Assembly (NCBI RefSeq): GCF_001645685.2
Contig: NZ_CP017080.1
Span: forward strand, 3,029,051 to 3,093,050
Reading direction: 5' to 3'
DNA: 64,000 bases
Source: Peribacillus muralis
GTDB lineage: Bacteria > Bacillota > Bacilli > Bacillales > DSM-1321
Numbering within the stretch: position 1 is the first letter of the stretch; each line of letters opens with the position of its first letter. This document shows positions 16,380 through 25,656 of the stretch, one piece after another. The notes under the pieces were generated by a model. It worked only from the letters and a program-made list of their open reading frames with translations. It did no database searches and was not told where the DNA came from. The translations under genes were made by a program, and so were the position numbers.

Positions 16380-17654
16380 CTATTCTTTGCCACCTGGAGG
16401 ACCCTTCCTCCTTGATCGCTCGAAGAAATCTTTACTGAAGCTCGTGTCTGTTCCGATCGAACCGTTCTTCAAGGGCAATCCCTTTTTAATAATATTTTCT
16501 CCGTACTTATTTTGCAAGTGTTCCATCGCTTCATACAACGGTTCCTTTTCAGCTTCCTTTTGAAAAGAAAAAATATCCAACTGCAAGAAGGCCGACTCCT
16601 TCTCGACGACATCATGGGCGGTTACGCCGAGAAGCCTGATACCTTCACCATTCCAATTTTTCATGAAAAGTTCGGTCGCTCCAGCCAATATGTCCTTTTT
16701 TTCAAACACCGGGTTGGAAACGGTCCGGCTTCTCGTAATGGTGCGACGGTCTTTGTACCGGATCGTCACTCCTATTTTTTGACCAAGGAGGCGTTTATTT
16801 TTCAAACGGGCAGCCACCTTTCCCGAAAGCTTTTCCAGGACACCGAGCAGTTCTTTTTGGTTGGTGGAGTCATGAGGGAGAGTGGTCGAGTTCCCGATGC
16901 TCTTATGTTCAAAAATCGATTCAGGATCCACAAGCCTTGGGTCAATGCCATTGGCCCTATCTTTCAAACGGATCCCATTGATCCCAAGCAATTGTTTCAG
17001 CTGACTTTCCAGGGAATGGGCAAGGTCTTTGATTGTGATGATGCCGATCGTATGAAGTTTTTCGGAGGTTTTCTCACCGATACCATGCATTTCACCGACT
17101 TGCAGTGGCCAAAGCTTCTCAGGAATGTCCCTTTTCCTTAAAACCGTGATCCCCATTGGCTTCTTCATATCCGAGGCAGTTTTGGCCAGGAATTTATTAG
17201 GAGCGATCCCGATACTGCATGGGAGGTCCATCGTGTTATAAATCCTTTCCTGAATGCTTTTGGCTATTTCCACAGGTGAACCCAATTCGGCGCATTCACT
17301 GATATCCAGATAGCCTTCATCGATCGAAACCGGTTCAACCAGCTCCGTATATTGCCTTAATAAATCGAAAATGGCCAGTGAAGCCTTTCGATAACGTTCG
17401 AAGTTCGGCTTCTGGATGACCAATTGGGGGCAGAGTTTTTTCGCCTGCCATATCGGCATCGTCGTTTTAACCCCGAACTTTCTCGCCTCATAGCTGCAGG
17501 TGACGATTATGCCCCTTCTCTCTTCAACATTACCAGCGATAGCAAGCGGCTTGCCCTTCAAAGAAACATCATAGGACATTTCCACCGAAGCATAAAAGCT
17601 ATTCATGTCTACATGGAGAATGACCCTGCCATTTTTGGGATACATGTTCTTCAT
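16380..17654 (-). CDS. dinB: DNA polymerase IV (Y-family translesion polymerase)
   Basis: The 424-residue enzyme is the counterpart of B. subtilis YqjH. Palm blocks are [14 protein letters not shown] (about 16-29) and [12 protein letters not shown] with the catalytic Asp-Glu pair. The thumb helix-hairpin-helix region is [20 protein letters not shown], followed by a little-finger domain and a sliding-clamp binding motif QLDIF near residue 370. It copies past damaged bases at the replication fork. The start ATG 17654 ([14 protein letters not shown]) is chosen by similarity to YqjH; the ribosome site there is weak. Confidence 0.9.
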   Translation of the reverse strand: MKNMYPKNGRVILHVDMNSFYASVEMSYDVSLKGKPLAIAGNVEERRGIIVTCSYEARKFGVKTTMPIWQAKKLCPQLVIQKPNFERYRKASLAIFDLLRQYTELVEPVSIDEGYLDISECAELGSPVEIAKSIQERIYNTMDLPCSIGIAPNKFLAKTASDMKKPMGITVLRKRDIPEKLWPLQVGEMHGIGEKTSEKLHTIGIITIKDLAHSLESQLKQLLGINGIRLKDRANGIDPRLVDPESIFEHKSIGNSTTLPHDSTNQKELLGVLEKLSGKVAARLKNKRLLGQKIGVTIRYKDRRTITRSRTVSNPVFEKKDILAGATELFMKNWNGEGIRLLGVTAHDVVEKESAFLQLDIFSFQKEAEKEPLYEAMEHLQNKYGENIIKKGLPLKNGSIGTDTSFSKDFFERSRRKGPPGGKE

Positions 17655-18026
17655 ATTGACCGTCACATCCTTGAAAAAATAAAAATACGGATAGCGGGGT
17701 CCATAAAAAAACATTTCTTCTAAGATCCCCCTATTAAAACGGGTTAGCCAAGGGAAAGGCTTGTCGCTTAAAGAAAAACAGCCATCATTTCATTGATGAC
17801 CGTAAATGTCTTCTGCCATACTTGAACGCCAACCGCAATCAAACCGTTAATAGCCTTTCATCCAATAGTCACATAAGCAGATTTAAGCTTGTGCTGCCGT
17901 TACATCAAGCCCGTCCATCATCTTCTATTGAATATGAGCAAGAACAGGGGATGGTTCAGAAGCAACTTCTCGTCTAAGTACTTAACGGAAACGAAGCTCC
18001 CCACATCCCCTATCCTTTTTTCACTA
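17655..18026. other. Intergenic region between dinB and pepT
   Basis: No full gene is visible. On the minus strand 17768-17857 holds a 29-codon stop-free stretch whose translation (GLIAVGVQVWQKTFTVINEM and nearby) looks protein-like, but it lacks a good start. Near 17947 and 18001, AGGGGATG and CATCCCCT form an inverted repeat about 45 bases apart, followed on the plus strand by TTTTTT. It may be a weak terminator or chance. Confidence 0.35.
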
Positions 18027-19145
18027 CTACGCGGATACTTCCTGAATGATGCTGATGACCATTTCAGCAAGTTTTGTCAATTCCTCAACCGGAATTCTTT
18101 CATTCGTAGTATGGATATCTTCATAGCCGACTGCAAGATTGACAGTTGGTATCCCAAAACCAGCAATGACATTCGCATCGCTTCCGCCGCCGCTTTTCAC
18201 AAGCTCGCATGGGCGGCCGATTTTTTCCGCTGCCTTCCTTGCAATTTCGACAACATGATCGCCGGCACCATATTTGAATCCAGGGTACATGACGTTAACT
18301 TCCACTTCAGCACGCCCGCCCATTTCAATGGCTGCCGTCTCGAATGCTTCTTTCATTCTCGCTACCTGTTTTTCCATCTTCTCAGGGACTAAGGATCTTG
18401 CTTCAGCAAGGATTTCCACATGGTCACAAACGATATTCGTTTGCTGTCCTCCTTGGAAACGGCCGATGTTAGCTGTCGTTTCCTCGTCGATACGGCCCAA
18501 TGGCATTCTTGAAATCGCTTTGGCAGCAATCGTTATCGCTGAAACCCCTTTTTCAGGAGCCACACCGGCATGGGCGGTTTTGCCTAAGATGGTTGCAGAC
18601 ACTTTCGCCTGAGTAGGTGCAGCGACCACCACATTCCCCACTTTTCCATCACTATCAAGTGCAAAACCGAATTTAGCCGTTACAAGGGAGCGATCCATCG
18701 CTTTTGCTCCAACCAATCCAGATTCTTCCCCGACCGTGATGATGAATTCGATTGTCCCATGCTCAATTTTTTGTTCCTTCAATACTTTAAGCGTTTCTAA
18801 CATGACCGCTAATCCCGCTTTGTCATCCGCTCCCAAAATGGTTGTTCCGTCTGACACTATGTATCCATCCTTAATGGAAGGCTTGATGCCCTGACCAGGC
18901 ACAACCGTATCCATATGCGAAGTGAAATAAATTGTATCTACGCCTTCCTTCGTTCCTTTAAGCGTACATATTAAATTGCCTGCACCATGACCGGTAACAG
19001 CCGTTGTATCATCTTCGAAAACCTCTACACCTAAAGCCGTGAATTTTTCTTTCAGGACTTTGGCGATGGCTGCTTCATTTTTCGTTTCGGAATCAATTTG
19101 CACCAATTCCATAAATTCGCTTACGATACGCTCTTCATTAATCAT
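18027..19145 (-). CDS. yqjE: M20 family tripeptidase, YqjE/PepT-like
   Basis: The 372-residue cytosolic metallopeptidase carries the M20 zinc-ligand blocks YFTSHMDTVVPG (about 71-82), LGADDKAGLAVMLE and the catalytic Glu-Glu in VGEESGLVGAKA. HTTNERIPVEEL supplies the last His. Such enzymes release the N-terminal residue of tripeptides or related short peptides using two zinc ions. GGAGG stands about 10 bases before ATG 19145. The position between dinB (yqjH) and the carboxyltransferase (yqjD) equals that of B. subtilis yqjE. Its exact substrate is not proven. Confidence 0.9.
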   Translation of the reverse strand: MINEERIVSEFMELVQIDSETKNEAAIAKVLKEKFTALGVEVFEDDTTAVTGHGAGNLICTLKGTKEGVDTIYFTSHMDTVVPGQGIKPSIKDGYIVSDGTTILGADDKAGLAVMLETLKVLKEQKIEHGTIEFIITVGEESGLVGAKAMDRSLVTAKFGFALDSDGKVGNVVVAAPTQAKVSATILGKTAHAGVAPEKGVSAITIAAKAISRMPLGRIDEETTANIGRFQGGQQTNIVCDHVEILAEARSLVPEKMEKQVARMKEAFETAAIEMGGRAEVEVNVMYPGFKYGAGDHVVEIARKAAEKIGRPCELVKSGGGSDANVIAGFGIPTVNLAVGYEDIHTTNERIPVEELTKLAEMVISIIQEVSA

Positions 19146-19299
19146 AAAATAAAACCTCCAAAAAAGTTTTCCTCTTTAATTATACTTCTAAAAGCGGCGC
19201 TCCGGCAAATAATGTGAAAGTCAATCGCCTCTGATCATGCTTGTTAACTGCTGAGTGAAACTCTGCATCACTCCCTTTTAGCTTTCTCCCCCTAGAGGT

Positions 19300-19332
19300 A
19301 AGAGCCCAAACAACTAGCATTTGGGCTCTTTG
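19300..19332 (-). terminator. Terminator of the mce-carboxyltransferase operon
   Basis: AGAGCCCAAA (19301-19310) pairs with TTTGGGCTCT (19320-19329). It starts 10 bases after the stop codon of the leftward carboxyltransferase gene. The T tract is short on either side. Confidence 0.7.
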
Positions 19333-19341
19333 CATATGGCA

Positions 19342-20895
19342 TTACAGCGGGATATTTCCATGTTTTTTCCACGGTCGCTTCTCTTTTTTGTTGCGGAGCA
19401 TTTCAAGCGATTGGATGATCTTGATCCTGGTTTCCCGGGGATCAATGACATCATCCACCATACCAAGGCTGGCAGCGATATAAGGATTGGCGAATTTTTC
19501 CCGGTATTCTTCAATTTTAGCCGCACGAGCAGCTTCCGGATCTTCACTGTTTTGTATCTCACGAGCAAAGATGATATTTGCCGCTCCAGCAGAGCCCATC
19601 ACCGCAATTTCGGCATTCGGCCAGGCAAAAGTAAGGTCCGCCCCAATCGATTTACTGTTTAAGGCCACATAGGCTCCGCCGTATGCTTTACGCAGGATAA
19701 TTGTCAACTTCGGCACGGTCGCTTCGGAGTAAGCATAGAGAAGCTTTGCTCCGTGGCGGATAATCCCCCCATGCTCCTGCTTGACACCCGGGAAGAATCC
19801 TGACACGTCCTCAAACGTAATTAAAGGAATGTTGAATGAGTCACAAAAACGGATGAAGCGGGCAGCCTTATCGGATGAATCAATATCCAGTCCGCCAGCC
19901 AACACTTTCGGCTGGTTGCAAACAAGCCCCACTGTTTTCCCTTTGATTCGTGCCAAACCAATCACGATATTTTTCGCAAAGCCCTCCTGTACCTCCATGA
20001 AGGAACCCTCATCGACGACTTGCTCCAACACTTTCCGAACATCATATGGGCGAATACCTTCAAAAGGGACAACATCCGTTAAATCAGGACGGTAGTCATC
20101 TCCATCGTCACTTTCCAAAACCGGCGGCTTCTCTTCATTATTTTGTGGCAAATAGCTCAGGAGACGTCTAACGTCAGCCAGAACCTGCTCTTCAGATGCC
20201 CCCTTGAAATGGGCATTACCGCTAATGGTATTATGTACAGTCGCTCCGCCCAATCCTTCTGATGAAATCTTCTCCCCTGTAACTGTCTCAATCACTTTTG
20301 GTCCAGTAATGAACATTTGACTCGTTTTTTCCACCATGAAAACGAAGTCGGTTATGGCTGGAGAATAAACGGCCCCGCCTGCACAAGGTCCCAAGATAAC
20401 TGAAATTTGTGGAATGACGCCTGAATAAATGGAGTTCCGGTAAAAGATTTGGCCATATCCGTCAAGAGAGACTACACCCTCTTGAATGCGTGCCCCTCCA
20501 GAATCATTCAAACCGATGAAGGGTGCTCCATTTTCCGCTGCCAAATCCATGACATTGGCAATTTTCAAAGCATGCATTTCCCCTAGTGCACCGCCAAACA
20601 CAGTGAAATCCTGTGAGAACAAATAGATGTCACGGCCGTTTACCTTTCCGTAGCCCGTAACGACCCCTTCCCCCGGTCCTTCTTCCTTTGCCATCCCAAA
20701 ATTGGTGTTACGGTGTTTGATAAAGGGATTAAGTTCGATGAACGATCCTGGATCAACTAAAAGATCGATCCTTTCCCTTGCCGTAAGCTTTCCTTTTTCA
20801 TGTTGCTTATCGATTCTTCCTTCACCGCCGCCCATCTCCACTTTACGGCGTCTATCATATAAATCATTGATCGCTCCATATATGTCCTCTGTCAT
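19342..20895 (-). CDS. yqjD: Acyl-CoA carboxylase carboxyltransferase subunit (propionyl-CoA/methylmalonyl-CoA type)
   Basis: The 517-residue protein is of the PccB/MmdA type: VEMGGGEGRIDKQHEKGKL, RERIDLLVDPGSFIEL, DFTVFGGALGEMHALKI, the oxyanion-hole GGARIQEGV and the second half FEDVSGFFPGVKQEHGG and LRKAYGGAYVALNSK. It moves CO2 between a biotinylated carrier and propionyl-CoA, giving methylmalonyl-CoA. ATG 20895 overlaps the epimerase stop (ATGA), with AAGGAGGAG just before it, so the two are translationally coupled. No biotin carboxylase or carrier gene sits beside it; accBC at 57-59 kb is one possible donor. In B. subtilis the equivalent is yqjD. Confidence 0.9.
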   Translation of the reverse strand: MTEDIYGAINDLYDRRRKVEMGGGEGRIDKQHEKGKLTARERIDLLVDPGSFIELNPFIKHRNTNFGMAKEEGPGEGVVTGYGKVNGRDIYLFSQDFTVFGGALGEMHALKIANVMDLAAENGAPFIGLNDSGGARIQEGVVSLDGYGQIFYRNSIYSGVIPQISVILGPCAGGAVYSPAITDFVFMVEKTSQMFITGPKVIETVTGEKISSEGLGGATVHNTISGNAHFKGASEEQVLADVRRLLSYLPQNNEEKPPVLESDDGDDYRPDLTDVVPFEGIRPYDVRKVLEQVVDEGSFMEVQEGFAKNIVIGLARIKGKTVGLVCNQPKVLAGGLDIDSSDKAARFIRFCDSFNIPLITFEDVSGFFPGVKQEHGGIIRHGAKLLYAYSEATVPKLTIILRKAYGGAYVALNSKSIGADLTFAWPNAEIAVMGSAGAANIIFAREIQNSEDPEAARAAKIEEYREKFANPYIAASLGMVDDVIDPRETRIKIIQSLEMLRNKKEKRPWKKHGNIPL

Positions 20896-21314
20896 CCCTG
20901 CTCCTCCTTCGATAATGATTGTTCACAAAGTTCATATAATACACCTGCAGTAGACTTCGGATGAACGAAAGCCACATCCGCATCATGTGCCCCCTTACGC
21001 GATGTATCATCGATCATGCGTATTCCTGATTGTTTCAAATCTTTGATCCGCGCTTCGATATCCTCTACACCAAGAGCGACATGATGAATGCCTTCACCAT
21101 GCTTTACGATGAATTTAGCGATTGGACTTTCCGGTGATAACGCTTCCAATAATTCCAAACGGGTATTGCCTGCCATGATAAAGGCTACTTTCACACCTTG
21201 GCTTTCCACAGTCTCGATCCCTTCGAGTTCCAACTTCAGTGTTTCCGTGTAAAGCGGCAACGTCTCATCCAATGACTTGACCGCAATGCCGATATGATCG
21301 ATATGTTTTATCAT
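20892..21314 (-). CDS. mce: Methylmalonyl-CoA epimerase
   Basis: The 140-residue VOC-fold enzyme interconverts (S)- and (R)-methylmalonyl-CoA. It shows HIDHIGIAVKSLDE with the first metal His (about residue 7), VAFIMAGNTRLELLEAL with the metal Glu, GEGIHHVALGVEDIE with the second His, and VLYELCEQ at the C-terminus with the last Glu. The start ATG 21314 lies about 8 bases after GGGGGA. It is first in a two-gene operon with the carboxyltransferase and provides the (R) isomer that MutAB, 6 kb upstream, needs. The link to that pathway is strong by function. Confidence 0.9.
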   Translation of the reverse strand: MIKHIDHIGIAVKSLDETLPLYTETLKLELEGIETVESQGVKVAFIMAGNTRLELLEALSPESPIAKFIVKHGEGIHHVALGVEDIEARIKDLKQSGIRMIDDTSRKGAHDADVAFVHPKSTAGVLYELCEQSLSKEEQG

Positions 21315-21477
21315 CTTCCAGTCCCCCTAATCCAATCGGTTGATTCTATTAAAATATGACTATCATTCACATGAAATCCTAAGATTCGAAATAATATGAA
21401 CATTATACTTTTACTTGTTTCTGCCAAACGTACACGTTAAAATGAAATCAATTAAACTGTTTAAAGGGAGAGAGCAT

Positions 21478-21573
21478 ATGGGAAACAAAAAAATGAGAAA
21501 AATCGTTGTGTATTTAATGCTTATCTCAATGATACTAACAACGTTATTGTCAGGGATTGCATTTCTTTTGTAA
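21478..21573 (+). CDS. prli42: Stressosome-associated miniprotein Prli42
   Basis: This 31-codon gene encodes MGNKKMRKIVVYLMLISMIL followed by TTLLSGIAFLL. It has a basic N-terminus, one membrane helix and no more. Length, the NKKxRK start and the helix pattern match Prli42, first described in Listeria as the membrane anchor that ties the stressosome (RsbR) to the membrane. ATG 21478 has AAAGGGAGAG about 5-8 bases upstream, and a terminator follows within 15 bases. It lies between mce and an L,D-transpeptidase on the opposite strand. Stressosome genes themselves are not in the window. Confidence 0.85.
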   Translation: MGNKKMRKIVVYLMLISMILTTLLSGIAFLL

Positions 21574-21585
21574 TAGATATCGAAT

Positions 21586-21620
21586 GGAGAGGGGAGCATC
21601 AAGCTTCCCTCTCTTTATTT
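21586..21620. terminator. Bidirectional terminator between prli42 and the L,D-transpeptidase gene
   Basis: GAGAGGGGAGC (21587-21597) pairs with GCTTCCCTCTC (21603-21613; one mismatch) over a 5-base loop, followed by TTTATTTT. The right end overlaps the stop codon of the convergent gene. Confidence 0.8.
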
Positions 21621-22130
21621 TATCGCGCCACTTTTCATTGCCAATGTTTTGAAGTCCTCGGATGAATGGGTGATCAACACCTTTGTACCTGCAGTGACTT
21701 TTTCGTACAAGCGCTCTACATCGGATTTATGCATGCGCACACAGCCATTTGAAATGAACTTTCCAATCGAGGAAGGTTGATTCGTACCATGAATCCCGTA
21801 AATCCTTCCATCGGTATTCCGTGCATCAAATCCAATCCATCTCGATCCCAATGGATTCCTGGGATCGCCGCCAGGAATATTCTTTTTTCGATAATAAGGA
21901 TTGACAGCTTTAACCTTAATGGTGAAAATCCCTTCAGGCGTCAGCTCCTGGCTCTTCCCGGTACCGACCGGCAAAATCTCCTTGACCTCGTTATCATCGA
22001 TGAAAGCCAATTTATTGCTGGCTTTATTGATGATGATGAAAGCATCACCAGCCTTAACGGGCTGAGGTTCGGCATGTACAGATAGCGGCCACAACGATAA
22101 CATAAGCATTAAAGAAAGGATCCATCTCAT
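21615..22130 (-). CDS. Secreted L,D-transpeptidase, YkuD family
   Basis: The 171-residue precursor has a signal peptide (about 1-20, ending VHA) and a YkuD domain. The catalytic block is IHGTNQPSSIGKFISNGCVR: His, then Ser-x-Gly-Cys-x-Arg, with the nucleophile Cys in NGCVRM. Such enzymes make 3-3 cross-links in peptidoglycan or attach proteins to it. I chose ATG 22130, nine bases after AAAGGAA; the in-frame TTG at 22139 touches that site. There is no LysM domain, unlike several Bacillus YkuD proteins. Its place suggests the yqjB position of B. subtilis, but I do not assign the name. Confidence 0.85.
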   Translation of the reverse strand: MRWILSLMLMLSLWPLSVHAEPQPVKAGDAFIIINKASNKLAFIDDNEVKEILPVGTGKSQELTPEGIFTIKVKAVNPYYRKKNIPGGDPRNPLGSRWIGFDARNTDGRIYGIHGTNQPSSIGKFISNGCVRMHKSDVERLYEKVTAGTKVLITHSSEDFKTLAMKSGAIK

Positions 22131-22160
22131 TTGTATCAATTCCTTTACTTTTTGCTTAGT

Positions 22161-23150
22161 TTAAGCCAAGTGCCTCTTCTTCATTCGGTGATTGTTAAGT
22201 TTCGGCAATCCCTTGAATGAATGCTTCAACAATAAGTAGCGCTCCATTTCCTTCATGAGCTGCAATAATGCGGCCCTGGATTCAAACTCTTCCCGTGTCT
22301 GCGGAAGTGCCATCCCCCTAAAAAAGACCTCCAGCTCCTCAAGCTTCTTCAAGTAGATGATGGCCGTATTTTGGGGATGGACATTCTCGGCCAGGTCTTC
22401 TATGAAATTCGCCACGATGCCGCTTTGCTTGACGACCAACGGAATATTCGTGACTAAAGGGAGAATGCGCTCAATTATTTCAAATTGCTTTTCACGCATT
22501 TTAAAATAATGGTAATACAGATCTTCTTCCCTTAAAAAATGATTCTCCACATCCCTGAAGGCAAGGCTTTTGGCTTCGTTAAGAAGATCACCCGTTTCAG
22601 TGATTTCCTTTCCACCCCATGTGTGATCATTATCCCGTAAATACCGGACGATCCCCATCAAAATTTCGCTGAAATTCGTTTCAATGCGCTCCTGATAGTC
22701 CAAAAGCTTATCATCCACACTAGGCATGTACAGATTCATGACAAGCGCCACCCCGACCCCTACGGCGATTAATATCGTTTCATTCATCAGCAAGGAAAAC
22801 GTGATGTCTCCCGAACCATATAAATGTAAAATGATGACACAGCTCGTAACGATTCCCTCATTGATCTTCAAGGCAACGGTCGTAGGAATGAAGATCAATA
22901 GGATCAATCCTATGATCAGCGGATGGAAGGCGATGAATTGAAACATAAGGGCTGAATAGGCCATTGCGATTATACAAGCTAAAAACCGGTGCCAGGAGGC
23001 ATACACCGACTTTTTTTTCGTAACCTGGATACATAAAATCGTAATGATTCCCGCAGACGCGAAATTATCCAAATTAAGCATTTGTGAAATAATGATTGCC
23101 AAGGTAGCCCCTAAAGCGGTTTTAATCGTTCTGTATCCGATTTTAAACAT
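22161..23150 (-). CDS. yqjA: Aromatic acid exporter family membrane protein, YqjA-like
   Basis: The 329-residue protein has an N-terminal half with about five transmembrane segments (MFKIGYRTIKTALGATLAII, then through about residue 140). The C-terminal half is soluble, helical and charged (NFSEILMGIVRYL, HYFKMREKQFEIIERILPLV). This is the layout of the ArAE/FUSC-like family (DUF939), with homologues such as B. subtilis YqjA. The transported compound is unknown. ATG 23150 has AGGTGAT upstream, and a perfect TATAAT lies about 40 bases before the start. Confidence 0.8.
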   Translation of the reverse strand: MFKIGYRTIKTALGATLAIIISQMLNLDNFASAGIITILCIQVTKKKSVYASWHRFLACIIAMAYSALMFQFIAFHPLIIGLILLIFIPTTVALKINEGIVTSCVIILHLYGSGDITFSLLMNETILIAVGVGVALVMNLYMPSVDDKLLDYQERIETNFSEILMGIVRYLRDNDHTWGGKEITETGDLLNEAKSLAFRDVENHFLREEDLYYHYFKMREKQFEIIERILPLVTNIPLVVKQSGIVANFIEDLAENVHPQNTAIIYLKKLEELEVFFRGMALPQTREEFESRAALLQLMKEMERYLLLKHSFKGLPKLNNHRMKKRHLA

Positions 23151-23280
23151 TGTTATGTATCACCTGGCTCTTTCTCTTACTATTATAATACTATCAGGAT
23201 TACAGAAATTTTCACAGTCCTTTGAACATAAAATTCCCGATTTTCATATACATTCATTCAAAAATACGTTATTGAAATAA

Positions 23281-23317
23281 AATAAAAAAAGGCAACCTAA
23301 ATGTCACCTTTTTTTCT
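23281..23317 (-). terminator. Terminator of artPQR
   Basis: Reading leftward, seven A's and GGTGAC pair with GTTGCC and seven T's across a 6-base loop, with two wobble pairs. It starts 24 bases after the artR stop. Confidence 0.7.
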
Positions 23318-23340
23318 TGATTATATACTATTTGCTCCGC

Positions 23341-24063
23341 TTATAAAACTTTTTCCAAGAAGTCTTTTGCTCGCTGACTTTTTGGATTGGAAAAGAATTC
23401 ACTCGGGGCACTTTCCTCAACGAGCAGGCCTTCATCCAAGAACAGAACGCGATCGGCCACTTCTTTGGCGAATCCCATCTCATGCGTTACGATCAGCATG
23501 GTCATTCCCGTATGAGCCAATGACTTCATGACCTCGAGCACTTCCTTCACCATCTCGGGATCGAGCGCTGAAGTCGGCTCATCGAAAAGCATGACCTCCG
23601 GGTTCATGGCCAATGCCCGTGCAATGGCAACCCTTTGTTTTTGTCCGCCTGACAGGCGATTCGGGTAGGACGATTCTTTATCGGCCAAGCCCACTTTGGT
23701 CAAGAGCTCACGTGCTTGCCTTACTGCCTCCGCCTTGGATAATTTTTTCACCTTCATCGGTGCATATGTCAAGTTTTCAAGCACGGTCTTATGAGGGAAT
23801 AAATGAAAATGCTGAAATACCATACCGACATTTTCCCGCACTTTCATGATATTGGTCTTTTTATCGGTGATAACTTGATCTTTAAACCAGATTTGACCAT
23901 CTGTAGGGGTTTCCAGCATATTAATGCAACGCAGGAAGGTTGATTTACCGGATCCGGATGGACCGATAATGGCCAACACTTCACCCTGGGCGATCTCGGT
24001 GCTGATTCCTTTCAACACCTCGAGCCTGCCATAATTTTTTTTGAGTTCATCAATTTTAATCAC
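23341..24063 (-). CDS. artR: Arginine ABC importer ATP-binding protein
   Basis: The 240-residue polar-amino-acid ATPase has Walker [10 protein letters not shown] (about 33-41), signature LSGGQKQR, Walker [17 protein letters not shown] and the H-loop VTHEMGFA, all of the HisP/GlnQ type. It powers arginine (or related basic amino acid) uptake with ArtQ and ArtP. The start is GTG 24063 after AAAGGAGAATG. It overlaps the end of artQ by 8 bases. The substrate assignment comes from gene order shared with B. subtilis artPQR (yqiXYZ). Confidence 0.85.
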   Translation of the reverse strand: MIKIDELKKNYGRLEVLKGISTEIAQGEVLAIIGPSGSGKSTFLRCINMLETPTDGQIWFKDQVITDKKTNIMKVRENVGMVFQHFHLFPHKTVLENLTYAPMKVKKLSKAEAVRQARELLTKVGLADKESSYPNRLSGGQKQRVAIARALAMNPEVMLFDEPTSALDPEMVKEVLEVMKSLAHTGMTMLIVTHEMGFAKEVADRVLFLDEGLLVEESAPSEFFSNPKSQRAKDFLEKVL

Positions 24064-24715
24064 TGCGTCTCATTCTCCTTTCAATCACTTTGCCTAAGAT
24101 GGTAAGAATCATGACCATCACATAATAAATGAGGCCGGCAAATAAAATCGGCTCGAAGAATTTATAGGTCTCACCGCCGACAATATATGAACGGCGCATG
24201 ATATCACCCAATCCAATGATCGTGACCACAGCCGATTCCTTCGTCAGAGATATCAGTTCGTTCACGAGGGACGGCAGGATATTCTTGATGGCTTGCGGAA
24301 GGATAATATTGAGCATCATCCCGGAATACGGAACCCCTAGCGCCAGTGCAGCCTCACGCTGTCCTTTATCAACAGCTAAGATGCCTCCCCTGATGATTTC
24401 CGAGATGTACGCGGCAGAATTTAATCCGAAGGCTAAAAATGCTGCTTGGAATGCTTCGATTTGGATTCCGAGTATTTGTGGTGAACCAAAATAAATTAAC
24501 ATCAATTGCAGTACTAAAGGTGTACCGCGAAAAATGGAAGTATAAAAGTCCGCAATCCAATTCAGTGGTTTAATTCTACTGATTTTAAGTATTGATAATA
24601 GTATCCCCAAAACGAAACCTATTACAGCCGCTACCGCCACTACCTTTAATGTAGTCGGTATCCCTTCCATAATATATGGCAGGGATGGCATGATCCTATC
24701 AAATTCCAGATTCAC
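24056..24715 (-). CDS. artQ: Arginine ABC importer permease
   Basis: The 219-residue permease of the HisM/GlnP type has five membrane segments and the ATPase-contact loop with [41 protein letters not shown] is the first segment after a short amphipathic start. I prefer GTG 24715, nine bases after GAGAGG, because the upstream in-frame ATG (24724) sits directly on that site. The gap to artP holds a hairpin terminator, so artQR expression should be lower than artP. Confidence 0.8.
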   Translation of the reverse strand: MNLEFDRIMPSLPYIMEGIPTTLKVVAVAAVIGFVLGILLSILKISRIKPLNWIADFYTSIFRGTPLVLQLMLIYFGSPQILGIQIEAFQAAFLAFGLNSAAYISEIIRGGILAVDKGQREAALALGVPYSGMMLNIILPQAIKNILPSLVNELISLTKESAVVTIIGLGDIMRRSYIVGGETYKFFEPILFAGLIYYVMVMILTILGKVIERRMRRSD

Positions 24716-24785
24716 TCCATTCATCCTCTCTAAAAGAAGGTCCCCGTGACCTTCCTTGCTTCATTACAACAACAATAAAGCGAGG

Positions 24786-24827
24786 AAAAACGTTCAGAAG
24801 GTATACTATTGCATCACTTCTGAACGC
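24786..24827 (-). terminator. Intercistronic hairpin (attenuator) between artP and artQ
   Basis: CGTTCAGAAG (24791-24800) and CTTCTGAACG (24817-24826) form a perfect 10-bp stem. In the leftward direction the stem is followed by TTTTTCCTC. It looks like a partial terminator or mRNA-end protector that raises binding protein over permease and ATPase. Confidence 0.75.
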
Positions 24828-24843
24828 TTTTCCTTTCTTTGTA

Positions 24844-25656
24844 TTATTCAGTTGCGTTACCACCGAACCATTTTATAATTAATTTTTCCATCTCGCCATT
24901 CTCTAACATTTTCTTCAATTCAGCATTGAATTGGTCCGTTAGTTTACTTCCCTTTTGGAATGCGATTGCCGAACCGGCTTCTTCTTCACCGGATTCGATT
25001 AAGTAGCCAACTAACTCTTTATTGTCTTTTAAATAGCCTTTTGCCACAGTATCTTCCATGATGACGGCATCAAAACGTCCAGTGGACATTTCTTGAACAA
25101 CCTCTGGAATCCGATTCCGCTTTTCGACCTTCATTCCAAGATCCTTGCTTTTATCCAAGTCTGTCGCCAATGTCTCCTGAATGGATGCAAGCTGCACGCC
25201 AACCGTTTTTCCTTTTAAATCTTCAACCGTTTTGATTTTGCTGTCCTGTGTCGTGATGATCATGTTTTTAGCCGTATAATAAATATCACTGAAATCGACG
25301 GATTGCTCACGTTTTTCTGTAGGTGTCATTCCAGAGATGACAAAATCGATGGATTTGTTTTCCAGCGCAGGAACGAGACTATTAAAATCAATATCCTTCA
25401 CTTGAACCTCATAGCCCAATTTCTTTCCGATCGCTTTAGCGATATCGATGTCAAAGCCCTTTATTTCATCACTTTTAGATGTTTCCACATATTCAAATGG
25501 CGGATAATCCGCAGAAGTTCCCATGACCAGAACCTTTTTGTCCTTATTGCCAGCTGTGCTCTTATCTTCTTCTTTCTTTGATGTTCCGCATGCCGCCAAT
25601 ACTCCAATCATCAATACGGTAGCAAGCAACAACGATAACTGCTTTTTAAATTTCAT
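24844..25656 (-). CDS. artP: Arginine ABC importer binding lipoprotein
   Basis: The precursor is about 270 residues with lipoprotein signal and lipobox LAAC (MKFKKQLSLLLATVLMIGVL then AAC). The bacterial extracellular solute-binding family 3 fold follows: VMGTSADYPPFEYVET, GFDIDIAKAIGKKLGY, DFVISGMTPTEKREQSVDFS. The contacts FEY, the SGMT region and the TPTEKR loop are those of polar amino acid receptors. Two ATGs (25659, 25656) follow GGAGG; the second has better spacing. The counterpart is B. subtilis ArtP (YqiX), an arginine receptor. Confidence 0.85.
   Translation of the reverse strand: MKFKKQLSLLLATVLMIGVLAACGTSKKEEDKSTAGNKDKKVLVMGTSADYPPFEYVETSKSDEIKGFDIDIAKAIGKKLGYEVQVKDIDFNSLVPALENKSIDFVISGMTPTEKREQSVDFSDIYYTAKNMIITTQDSKIKTVEDLKGKTVGVQLASIQETLATDLDKSKDLGMKVEKRNRIPEVVQEMSTGRFDAVIMEDTVAKGYLKDNKELVGYLIESGEEEAGSAIAFQKGSKLTDQFNAELKKMLENGEMEKLIIKWFGGNATE

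Noticed and set aside
16512..17141. 209-codon open frame antisense to dinB
   Set aside because: It lies wholly inside a conserved polymerase gene on the other strand and has no start signal; it is a shadow frame.
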